Source of the DNA: CAXDRM01 sp963991775
GTDB lineage: Bacteria; Pseudomonadota; Alphaproteobacteria; Rickettsiales; JABIRX01
NCBI GenBank assembly: GCA_963991775.1
Contig: CAXDRM010000060.1
Span: forward strand, 1 to 8,658
Direction: 5' to 3'
Length of the DNA: 8,658 nt
The notes beneath the pieces are model-generated. The model was not told where the DNA came from, made no database searches, and saw only the letters and a program-made list of their open reading frames with translations. This document shows positions 1 through 5,788 of the stretch, piece after piece (within the stretch, counting starts at the first letter, position 1; each line of letters starts with the position of its first letter). The position numbers were made by a program, and so were the translations under genes.

Positions 1-216
1 CATGCAACTGATCGCTCTGGTAAGCTGCATGTGGGTGTTGCAGCATTTATTTTAATTTGGCAAGAATTACCTAAATGGCGCTATTTAGCTAAATTTGTAA
101 AATTGCCATTAGTTAGACAATGTGTAGATGCTGCATATAAAATTTTTGCAGCTTGGCGTTTTAAAAAATTAGCTCATTGTCAGTTAGCATTGCAAGAAAA
201 GAAACTACCAGACTAG
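1..216 (+). CDS. DUF393 (DCC thiol-disulfide oxidoreductase family) protein, 3' part
   Basis: This is the C-terminal 71 residues of a gene that enters from the left edge; the reading frame is open from base 1 to the TAG at 214-216. The visible part resembles the end of DUF393/YuxK-like proteins. It has a short G-K-L-H-V-G-V-A-A-F stretch, then I-W-Q-E-L-P-K-W-R-Y-L, a hydrophobic basic segment with L-P-L-V-R, and a final A-Y-x-x-F-A-x-W-R-x-K. The D-x-x-C-x-x-C motif that names the family would lie upstream of the window and cannot be checked. The biochemical role of this family is poorly known; a redox function is only assumed from the cysteine motif. A GTG at 31 could be read as a start, but the frame continues upstream with family-like sequence, so it is internal. 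The gene is followed by 85 bp holding the promoter of the next gene. Confidence 0.65.
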   Translation, partial: HATDRSGKLHVGVAAFILIWQELPKWRYLAKFVKLPLVRQCVDAAYKIFAAWRFKKLAHCQLALQEKKLPD

Positions 217-242
217 ATTTTAATCTGGAAACATTATTTAAA

Positions 243-271
243 TTTACAATCTTCAACTGTTATATTATAAA
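243..271 (+). promoter_or_regulatory. Sigma-70 type promoter of the COG0523 GTPase gene
   Basis: TTTACA (243-248) and TATAAA (266-271) each match the sigma-70 consensus at 5 of 6 positions and are separated by exactly 17 bp. Transcription would start near 278, giving a leader of about 24 nt before the ATG at 302. The leader has no clear Shine-Dalgarno sequence. The spacer and -10 element lie inside the Zur-like operator. Confidence 0.6.
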
Positions 272-276
272 GTTTT
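254..276 (+). promoter_or_regulatory. Candidate Zur (zinc uptake regulator) operator
   Basis: The core TGTTATATTATAA (258-270) is an inverted repeat close to the proteobacterial Zur box core TGTTATA-N-TATAACA. Over the 23-bp site I count 17 matches among the 22 defined positions of the Zur consensus as I remember it. The left half-site is intact; the right half-site is degenerate (AAAGTTTT after TAT). It covers the -10 element of the promoter, the position expected for a repressor. The gene downstream belongs to a family that Zur commonly controls, which supports the call. AT-richness raises the chance of a fortuitous match. Confidence 0.6.
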
Positions 277-301
277 AATCGATAATTAAATAATAGATCA
301 T

Positions 302-1516
302 ATGTTACACACAGCTAATGCAAAATTACCCGTAACTGTTTTATCAGGATTTTTGGGAGCAGGAAAAACAACTTTACTCAACCATATTCTTAATAATCGT
401 GAAGGAAAGAAAGTAGCAGTAATTGTTAATGATATGAGTGAGGTTAATATTGATGCAGATTTAGTTGAAAAATCTGGTGCTAAATTATCTAAAACAGAAG
501 AAAAACTAGTTGAGATGAGTAATGGTTGTATCTGCTGCACTTTAAGAGAAGATCTCTTAGAGCAGGTTAACCAACTAGCAGCACAAAAGAAATTTGATTA
601 CTTATTGATTGAAAGTACCGGAATTTCTGAACCCTTACCTGTTGCAACGACTTTTGATTTTCGTGATGAAGAAGGCAATAGCTTAGCAGATATCTCTAGA
701 ATTGATACTATGGTTACTGTAGTAGATGGTGCAAATCTCCTTAAAAATTATAGCTCAACAGATTTTTTAAAGGATCAAGGTGAAAGCCTCGGAGATGATG
801 ATGAACGTACTTTAGTAGATCTTCTCGTAGAACAAATCGAATTTGCTAATGTAATTATTCTCAACAAAATTGATTTGATGAGTGAAACAGAAATTAACAC
901 AGTAAAAGCGGTAATTCGCGGTTTGAATTCTCAAGCAAAAATCATCGAAACCACCTTAGCACAAGTAGAACTTGATCAAGTAATGGATACTAAATTATTT
1001 GATATTGAAGAAGCGCAAAAACATCCTTTATGGGCTCAAGAGCTCTATAATTTTAAAGAACATACTCCTGAAACTGAAGAATATGGCATTGAAAGTTTTG
1101 TATATAAAGCACGTGCTCCTTTTGCGCCTCAAAAACTACATGATTTTTTCAATAGAGAATGGCCAGGCATTATAAGAGCTAAAGGCTTTTTCTGGATTGC
1201 TTCACGACCTGATTTCGTAGGAGAAGTATCACAAGCAGGTGCATTTGTACGCCATCAAGGAATTGGTAAATGGCTTGCGGGTGTAGCAAAAGAAAATTGG
1301 CCAGATAGTCCAGATATTAAAGAAGCAATAACAAAATATTGGAATGAAGATTATGGCGATAGAAGGCAAGAAATTGTATTTATTGGTCTAAAAGACGAAA
1401 TGCATAAACAAGAGATTACCAAGCAGCTTGATGCATGTTTAGCTACAAATTATCTGGAAAATCCTGCAGCATGGAAAGAAGCCCCAGACCCATTCCCATT
1501 ATGGTTTCAAGAATAG
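302..1516 (+). CDS. COG0523 GTPase, CobW/ZigA/YciC-like zinc metallochaperone
   Basis: A 404-residue P-loop GTPase of the COG0523 family, whose zinc-linked members deliver or redistribute Zn(II) to client proteins during zinc starvation. In order: Walker A GFLGAGKTT (16-24), the I-V-N-D-M-S-E-V-N-I switch region (41-50), the diagnostic metal-binding CICC (76-79) within N-G-C-I-C-C-T-L-R, Walker B L-L-I-E-S-T-G (101-107), and the guanine-specificity motif NKID (188-191). A CobW_C domain follows from about 264 to 380, and the tail ends D-P-F-P-L-W. Length and the N-D-M-S-E-V-N-I-D signature fit the roughly 400-aa ZigA/YciC subgroup better than cobalamin CobW. There is no histidine-rich loop and no cobalamin gene nearby. 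The ATG at 302 sits just before the P-loop strand, as in homologues. Regulation by Zur is suggested by the upstream box. Its 3' end faces the isocitrate dehydrogenase gene 7 nt away. Confidence 0.9.
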   Translation: MLHTANAKLPVTVLSGFLGAGKTTLLNHILNNREGKKVAVIVNDMSEVNIDADLVEKSGAKLSKTEEKLVEMSNGCICCTLREDLLEQVNQLAAQKKFDYLLIESTGISEPLPVATTFDFRDEEGNSLADISRIDTMVTVVDGANLLKNYSSTDFLKDQGESLGDDDERTLVDLLVEQIEFANVIILNKIDLMSETEINTVKAVIRGLNSQAKIIETTLAQVELDQVMDTKLFDIEEAQKHPLWAQELYNFKEHTPETEEYGIESFVYKARAPFAPQKLHDFFNREWPGIIRAKGFFWIASRPDFVGEVSQAGAFVRHQGIGKWLAGVAKENWPDSPDIKEAITKYWNEDYGDRRQEIVFIGLKDEMHKQEITKQLDACLATNYLENPAAWKEAPDPFPLWFQE

Positions 1517-1523
1517 TTACTAC

Positions 1524-2963
1524 TTACTGACCCTGACCTAAAGAGTAACCTCTTTCTCCAGCAAAATTATATAGATGCTCAGTCTTGATAAAATCAAAAC
1601 CTGCTTGATGAATAGCATCTAAAAGCTTGATAATATCAGTTGCATCTGGATTAGCATCTTCTTTTGCCATAAAACGACATCTCCAATGGTCAGTACAAAA
1701 AGTCAAAGGATTACCCTGAGGATAAACTTTAACACCACGATTAGTAATAATAACTAATTCAAATTTATCGCTTTGTACTTTACTTAAATCATCACCTAAT
1801 TTTTGCGGATTACATTCTGCATTATCTAAAAATACATCTATGCCTTCTAGAGTTTTTTCTTCTATCTGAGGTTTTGAAATTTCAATCTTAAGCGATTTTG
1901 CTTTTTCTGGATAAGATATTTGGGCAAAGTTATTTGGCGTATTACCCAGATTATCTATCACTGCTTTAGTAAAATCAGAAGTAGAGAGTTTTTCTTTTGA
2001 ATTTCCTTGCTTAAAAATATCCCCTGTATGCAGGCCATCTTCTATGGTTCTAAGCCAAGCATTTTCAATTTTAGCAGCTGCTTCATTTCTACCAATAAAA
2101 TTTAACATTTGCACTGCACCCATTAGTAAACCACTTGGGTTAGCAACATTTTTACCTGCAATATCTGGTGCAGAACCATGAATTGCTTCAAACATCGAAC
2201 ATGAATTTCCAATATTAGCACTACCGGCAAGCCCAACAGAACCTGCAATTTGTGCCGCAACATCACTTAAAATATCACCATATAAATTTGGTAGTACTAT
2301 TACGTCAAAATCTTCTGGAGTATCAGCTAATCTAGCAGTTCCTATATCGATAATATAATGATCTGTTTCAATCTCAGGATATTCTTTAGCAACTTCATCA
2401 AAAACTTTATGAAACAAACCATCAGTTAATTTCATGATATTATCTTTAATCATGCAAGTGAGCCTTTTACGACCAGCATTTTTAGTATATTCAAAAGCAA
2501 AACGAATAATTTTCTCTGAGCCAGGGCGGCTAATTAATTTTAAACATTGATACACATCATTGGTTTGACGATGTTCAATTCCTGCATATAAATCTTCTTC
2601 ATTTTCTCTAACAATTACTAAATCCATTTTGGGATGTTTAGTATCTACATAAGGAAATAAAGATTTTACCGGACGCACATTAGCATATAGGCCAAGTGTT
2701 TTTCTAATTGTTACATTAAGGCTTTTATAACCACCACCTTGTGGAGTAGTAATTGGAGCTTTAAGAAAAATTTTGTTAGTCATTAATTTGTCCCAATCAC
2801 TATCTGCAATACCCGAGCTATTGCCAGATAAATAAACTTGCTCACCAATTTTAATTTCATCATAAGTTAAATCAGCACCTGCAGCATCAAGAACCGCCAG
2901 GCAAGATTTCATAATTTCCGGTCCAATACCGTCACCATATGCGACTGTGATTTTATTTGTCAT
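1524..2963 (-). CDS. icd: Isocitrate dehydrogenase, long alphaproteobacterial type
   Basis: Catalyses oxidative decarboxylation of isocitrate to 2-oxoglutarate in the TCA cycle (cytosol). At 479 aa it is longer than the E. coli type (about 416 aa) and fits the alphaproteobacterial/Thermus form. Residues 1-335 are the isocitrate/isopropylmalate dehydrogenase fold: G-D-G-I-G-P-E (10-16); substrate residues S81, N83, R87, R97 and R119; Y126 in R-E-N-E-E-D-L-Y; catalytic K173; metal ligands D230 and D234 in N-L-Y-G-D-I-L-S-D; and coenzyme loop H-G-S-A-P-D-I-A-G (262-270). Residues 340-479 form the family-specific C-terminal domain. Annotation would normally say NADP-dependent, but D267-I268 replace the Lys-Tyr pair that selects NADP in E. 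coli, so coenzyme use is open. The start has an AGAG sequence 4 nt upstream as a weak ribosome site. It lies 100 bp downstream of the AAA ATPase gene on the same strand. Confidence 0.93.
   Translation of the reverse strand: MTNKITVAYGDGIGPEIMKSCLAVLDAAGADLTYDEIKIGEQVYLSGNSSGIADSDWDKLMTNKIFLKAPITTPQGGGYKSLNVTIRKTLGLYANVRPVKSLFPYVDTKHPKMDLVIVRENEEDLYAGIEHRQTNDVYQCLKLISRPGSEKIIRFAFEYTKNAGRKRLTCMIKDNIMKLTDGLFHKVFDEVAKEYPEIETDHYIIDIGTARLADTPEDFDVIVLPNLYGDILSDVAAQIAGSVGLAGSANIGNSCSMFEAIHGSAPDIAGKNVANPSGLLMGAVQMLNFIGRNEAAAKIENAWLRTIEDGLHTGDIFKQGNSKEKLSTSDFTKAVIDNLGNTPNNFAQISYPEKAKSLKIEISKPQIEEKTLEGIDVFLDNAECNPQKLGDDLSKVQSDKFELVIITNRGVKVYPQGNPLTFCTDHWRCRFMAKEDANPDATDIIKLLDAIHQAGFDFIKTEHLYNFAGERGYSLGQGQ
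1540..1555 (+). terminator. Possible weak stem-loop terminator of the GTPase gene, inside the icd 3' end
   Basis: A perfect 6-bp stem, AAAGAG and CTCTTT around a TAAC loop, lies 24 nt after the GTPase stop codon and within the last codons of the convergent icd gene. It is low in G+C and lacks a long T run afterwards (only CTCC follows), so termination activity is uncertain. No better candidate exists in the 7-nt gap between the two genes. Confidence 0.25.
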
Positions 2964-3029
2964 TTTGCTCTATTTAATAATTAAAATTGCTCCAGCTAGA
3001 ATAAAACTGATAAGTGAATAATTCAACTG

Positions 3030-3038
3030 CTTATACCA
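3030..3038 (-). promoter_or_regulatory. Possible extended -10 promoter element for icd
   Basis: On the minus strand TGGTATAAG contains the extended -10 motif TGn followed by TATAAG (5 of 6 matches). No convincing -35 lies 16-18 bp upstream, which is tolerable for extended -10 promoters. Transcription would begin near 3023, leaving a leader of about 60 nt. The rest of the 100-bp gap between icd and the AAA gene shows nothing else that I can recognise. Confidence 0.3.
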
Positions 3039-3063
3039 ATCAACATCACAACTATTGAGACTA

Positions 3064-4194
3064 TTACTTGATATTTAAATCAATATTAGCAAGCCACTCT
3101 GCCAGCTTTACAACCTTATAACCTTGCTGATTCGAATATTCTTTATTTAGATTCTTTACCAGTTGAATACAGTTAGGTTTATCAAAATATTTGGCAAAAT
3201 AACCAAAGTGAGGTGATACTTCATGATCGCTATGTTTTACCTCTATTAGATAAGTTTCTTCTTCAACTTTTACCACAAAGTCAATCTCTTTACCATCCTT
3301 AGTTCGACAGTAATTTAAAGAAGTTTTTTTACCTCTAACATCTTCTAAAAAATCCAAATGTTTGATTAAGCAGCAAGCTACTAAATTTTCTATTTTTGCT
3401 CCTTTATTTTCTGGTATGGCAGTATCATAACAATAAATTTTAGGTTCTTTTAAAATACTTCTAGCAATATTTTTGGAATAAGGTGTTACTTTAAAAAACA
3501 TGTAAATATTTTCTAAAATTTCTAACCAAGATTTTACAGCGTTGCTACTCACCTGAAGATCTTGAGCTAAATTACTGTAATTCACACTACCGCCGATTCT
3601 TTCCTCAAGTAGCTTGGCCATCAATCTAACTGACTTAACATCTTTTACTAAAGTAAGATCGATTAGGTCTTGCTGAAGAATTATATCATGGTGAGTTTTA
3701 CGCCATCTTTTATAATAGGTTTTCTGTTGTTTTAAAAAGGGTTCCGGGAAACCAGAACATTGTAATAAATTAACCAATGCATCATCTGGAGAAATATTGA
3801 GATATTGGTAAGCTTCTTTTATATCAATAGGGTGTAAACGATAATGAAAATATCTACCTGCTAAAGAATCTCCTACATTTGTAAAACTATCTAGGCGAGC
3901 ACTACCCGTAATTAGTATTTTAGGATTAATTCCTTCTGTATCATAAACACCTTTAATAAATTTCTTCCAATTTTTAAATTTGTGAAATTCATCCAAAATT
4001 AATAACTCTTTACTTCTGTCCCAATATTTTTTGCTAACAGAAGAAAAATGTTCGTTATTATCAATATTGAAATAATCATACTCAAAGCCAAGATTCTTAG
4101 ATAAGGTAGTTTTACCACATTGTCTTGCACCCGCAAGTAACACAATCTTATTGTGTAAATCTTGCTTTATAAAATTCGATAAATAACGTTCCAT
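3064..4194 (-). CDS. AAA ATPase with C-terminal DUF4143 (PD-(D/E)xK-like) domain
   Basis: A 376-aa protein of the AAA_14/DUF4143 group, whose physiological role is not established; members are scattered accessory genes common in host-associated and anaerobic bacteria. The N-terminal ATPase has Walker A G-A-R-Q-C-G-K-T-T (22-30), Walker B L-L-I-L-D-E-F-H-K (64-72), a sensor segment L-I-T-G-S-A-R (94-100) and a possible arginine finger G-R-Y-F (113-116). The C-terminal region (about 170-376) contains a winged-helix-like stretch near 205-235. It then has D305 followed by E318-V-K320, the spacing of a PD-(D/E)xK nuclease-like core. I use the ATG at 4194; a TTG lies immediately upstream at 4197 but leaves no room for a ribosome site. 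The gene has its own strong promoter and sits between two metabolic genes, as expected for an acquired cassette. It is not the IS21 helper ATPase IstB, which has a different architecture. Confidence 0.85.
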   Translation of the reverse strand: MERYLSNFIKQDLHNKIVLLAGARQCGKTTLSKNLGFEYDYFNIDNNEHFSSVSKKYWDRSKELLILDEFHKFKNWKKFIKGVYDTEGINPKILITGSARLDSFTNVGDSLAGRYFHYRLHPIDIKEAYQYLNISPDDALVNLLQCSGFPEPFLKQQKTYYKRWRKTHHDIILQQDLIDLTLVKDVKSVRLMAKLLEERIGGSVNYSNLAQDLQVSSNAVKSWLEILENIYMFFKVTPYSKNIARSILKEPKIYCYDTAIPENKGAKIENLVACCLIKHLDFLEDVRGKKTSLNYCRTKDGKEIDFVVKVEEETYLIEVKHSDHEVSPHFGYFAKYFDKPNCIQLVKNLNKEYSNQQGYKVVKLAEWLANIDLNIK

Positions 4195-4226
4195 CAACCT
4201 ATTTTTTATAATGGGCTATTACGACT

Positions 4227-4254
4227 ATTATAACCTACAAGTCATTTTAGTCAA
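4227..4254 (-). promoter_or_regulatory. Strong sigma-70 promoter of the AAA/DUF4143 gene
   Basis: Read on the minus strand: TTGACT (4254-4249, 5 of 6) and a perfect TATAAT (4232-4227) separated by 16 bp. The start point would be near 4220, giving a leader of about 26 nt before the ATG at 4194. This is one of the two best-matching promoters in the window, and it indicates the ATPase gene is transcribed independently of the sulfhydrylase gene upstream. Confidence 0.65.
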
Positions 4255-4284
4255 GACTATTTTGAGGTGCAGATCATTTTGGTC
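4242..4284. repeat. Pair of 11-bp direct repeats TCATTTTRGTC upstream of the AAA gene
   Basis: TCATTTTAGTC (4242-4252) and TCATTTTGGTC (4274-4284) match at 10 of 11 positions and are 32 bp apart, about three helical turns. The first overlaps the -35 hexamer of the AAA promoter. They could be two operator half-sites or repeated terminal motifs left by an insertion sequence. No copy is visible at the other end of the AAA gene. Confidence 0.5.
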
Positions 4285-4286
4285 GG

Positions 4287-4301
4287 ACACACTAACTGTG
4301 T
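4287..4301 (-). other. Small stem-loop downstream of the sulfhydrylase gene
   Basis: ACACA and TGTGT pair around a 5-nt loop, 11 nt past the stop codon of the sulfhydrylase gene. No T run follows on the minus strand, so it is at best a weak terminator or an RNA 3'-end structure. Confidence 0.25.
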
Positions 4302-4312
4302 AATTATTGCGG

Positions 4313-5578
4313 TTAAACTGCTTTTAAAGCTTGCTCTAAATCAGCGATAATATCCTCTGCTGCTTCAATACCTATTGATACTCTAACTACATCATCAGTT
4401 GCGCTTGATAAGATTTTTTCCTCATCGCTAAGCTGACTATGAGTGGTACTTGATGGATGAATAATCAAGCTACGCGAATCACCAACATTAGCAACATGCG
4501 ATAAAAGCTTACAGCTATCGACTAGCTTTTTACCAGCTACATCACCGCCTTTAATACCAAAAGTAAACACAGCTCCAAAACCATTTTGCAAATATTGTTT
4601 TGCTAAAGCATGATATGTATTTGAGCTAAGTCCTGGATATTTTACCCAAGAAATTTTCTCATGTGTTTCAAGAAATTTTGCAACTTGAAGCGCATTTTCA
4701 CAATGTTTTTGCATGCGTAAAGGTAAAGTTTCAGTGCCAAGCATAGTTAAAAACGCATTCATTGGTGACATTACTGCACCTAAATCTCGTAAACCAACTG
4801 CAATAGCTCTAAAAGTAAAAGCCATATTGCCACAAGCTTCATGAAATTTTAAACCATGATAGGATGGATCTGGCTCGGTTAGTAATGGAAATTTACCACT
4901 CTTACTCCAGTCAAAATTTCCACTATCAATCACTACACCACCAACAGCAGCGCCATTACCAGTTAAAAATTTAGTCGTAGAATTAATTACAATATCTGCC
5001 CCATGTTCAATTGGCTTAACTAAAGCAGCAGTAGCAATAGTATTATCAACTATGAGGGCCAAATCATTTGCATGTGCAAGATCAGCAATTTTTTTGATAT
5101 CAGCAACGGCACCTTCAGGATTAGATAAGCTTTCTATAAAAATAAATTTTGTTTTTTCTGTAATGGCATTTTTAATTTCATCCTGATTATCAAGATCAGC
5201 AAATTTAACCTGCCAACCATATTGCTTAAATGAATTTTTAAACTGATTAATAGAACCACCATATAATTTTTTGGCGGCGATAAATTCATCACCTGCTTGC
5301 AGCAAATTATGAAAAGCTGTTAATTGCGCCGCATGGCCTGAAGCACAAGCAACTGCACCAACACCAGATTCAAGAGCGGCTACTCTTTCTTGTAAGGCAG
5401 AGATAGTTGGGTTGGTTAATCTTGAATAAATATAACCAACTTCTTTTAGAGCAAATAAATCAGCAGCATGTTGAGCATTTTTAAAAACAAAAGATGCTGA
5501 TTGATGAATAGGAATTTGTCTGGCACCTGTTTCGTCAGGATTATTACCAGCATGGACGCATAAACTATTTAATTTCAT
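4313..5578 (-). CDS. metY: O-acetylhomoserine sulfhydrylase (aminocarboxypropyltransferase)
   Basis: A PLP-dependent Cys/Met-metabolism enzyme of 421 aa that probably joins O-acetylhomoserine and sulfide to give homocysteine (EC 2.5.1.49), bypassing cystathionine in methionine synthesis. Family landmarks: the N-terminal S-L-C-V-H-A-G (5-11); Y51-S52-R53 in Y-S-R-L-T-N-P-T, contacting the cofactor phosphate; cofactor-binding D178 in V-D-N-T; Schiff-base lysine K203 in S-T-T-K-F-L-T-G-N-G; and substrate-carboxylate R369 in R-S-L-I-I-H-P-S-S-T-T-H. Length (about 420-435 aa) and the long insert around 216-250 fit the O-acetylhomoserine group rather than cystathionine gamma-synthase or MetZ (about 380-400 aa). 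Exact acyl specificity cannot be read from sequence. No other methionine gene is in the window. The ATG at 5578 has no obvious Shine-Dalgarno sequence, as for most genes here. The stop codon is followed by the promoter region of the AAA ATPase gene. Confidence 0.9.
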   Translation of the reverse strand: MKLNSLCVHAGNNPDETGARQIPIHQSASFVFKNAQHAADLFALKEVGYIYSRLTNPTISALQERVAALESGVGAVACASGHAAQLTAFHNLLQAGDEFIAAKKLYGGSINQFKNSFKQYGWQVKFADLDNQDEIKNAITEKTKFIFIESLSNPEGAVADIKKIADLAHANDLALIVDNTIATAALVKPIEHGADIVINSTTKFLTGNGAAVGGVVIDSGNFDWSKSGKFPLLTEPDPSYHGLKFHEACGNMAFTFRAIAVGLRDLGAVMSPMNAFLTMLGTETLPLRMQKHCENALQVAKFLETHEKISWVKYPGLSSNTYHALAKQYLQNGFGAVFTFGIKGGDVAGKKLVDSCKLLSHVANVGDSRSLIIHPSSTTHSQLSDEEKILSSATDDVVRVSIGIEAAEDIIADLEQALKAV

Positions 5579-5612
5579 GATTATTTTTATTCTAGATTAA
5601 CAAAGTAAATGC

Positions 5613-5641
5613 ATTTTAACTTAGCATCTTAAATAACACAA
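5613..5641 (-). promoter_or_regulatory. Possible promoter of the O-acetylhomoserine sulfhydrylase gene
   Basis: On the minus strand TTGTGT (5641-5636, 3 of 6) and TAAAAT (5618-5613, 5 of 6) are 17 bp apart, placing the start near 5606 with a leader of about 28 nt. The -35 match is poor and AT-rich sequence gives many alternatives, for example the TATAAT-like stretch near 5665-5675. No SAM riboswitch that I recognise lies in the leader. Confidence 0.3.
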
Positions 5642-5675
5642 TGACTAGAAATTAGTGATAAATTTATAATTATAA

Positions 5676-5692
5676 TCACAAATTTTGTGTGA
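5676..5692. promoter_or_regulatory. Operator-like inverted repeat between metY and the toxin-antitoxin genes
   Basis: TCACA (5676-5680) and TGTGA (5688-5692) form an inverted repeat with a 7-bp spacer; within it CACAAA-T-TTTGTG is a near-continuous palindrome. Its location between two divergent genes suggests a regulator site. It is not a CRP box, which has the half-sites in the opposite order. Confidence 0.35.
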
Positions 5693-5728
5693 ATAAAAAA
5701 CAATGCATTTTTAATGCTCACATACTAT

Positions 5729-5757
5729 TTGACAAATGACTCATATGATGTAATAAT
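5729..5757 (+). promoter_or_regulatory. Promoter of the toxin-antitoxin operon
   Basis: A perfect TTGACA (5729-5734) is followed after 17 bp by AATAAT (5752-5757, 5 of 6). Transcription would start near 5764, about 25 nt before the antitoxin ATG at 5789. Confidence 0.6.
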
Positions 5758-5763
5758 GATGTA
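5741..5763 (+). promoter_or_regulatory. Candidate autoregulatory operator at the toxin-antitoxin promoter
   Basis: The perfect 8-bp palindrome TCATATGA (5741-5748) lies in the promoter spacer. Overlapping it, ATGATGTA is repeated at 5745-5752 and 5756-5763, a period of 11 bp (one helical turn), spanning the -10 element. Ribbon-helix-helix antitoxins usually bind short tandem or inverted repeats at their own promoter, so this is the likely binding region, though that is an inference. Confidence 0.45.
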
Positions 5764-5788
5764 GAATAAAAATCAATTTATTAGTAAA

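Larger units (their letters stand above)
5608..5711. repeat. Two AATGCATTTT direct repeats in the metY/antitoxin intergenic region
   Basis: AATGCATTTT occurs at 5608-5617 and again at 5702-5711, each containing the palindrome ATGCAT. The first overlaps the proposed metY -10 element; the second lies about 18 bp upstream of the antitoxin -35 hexamer. They could be binding sites for one regulator of the divergent region, or chance in AT-rich DNA. Confidence 0.3.

Noticed and set aside
208..228. Inverted repeat CCAGA / TCTGG around the stop codon of the left-edge gene, as a terminator
   Set aside because: The stem is only 5 bp with an 11-nt loop, and AAACATT rather than a T run follows, so terminator function is not supported.
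298..540. Minus-strand open frame opposite the start of the COG0523 GTPase gene
   Set aside because: It is fully antisense to conserved P-loop and CICC coding sequence, has no promoter or ribosome site, and resembles no protein family.
5579..5700. SAM riboswitch in the metY leader
   Set aside because: Alphaproteobacterial methionine genes sometimes carry SAM-II, but I could not find its conserved pseudoknot core or any strong nested helices in this AT-rich leader.
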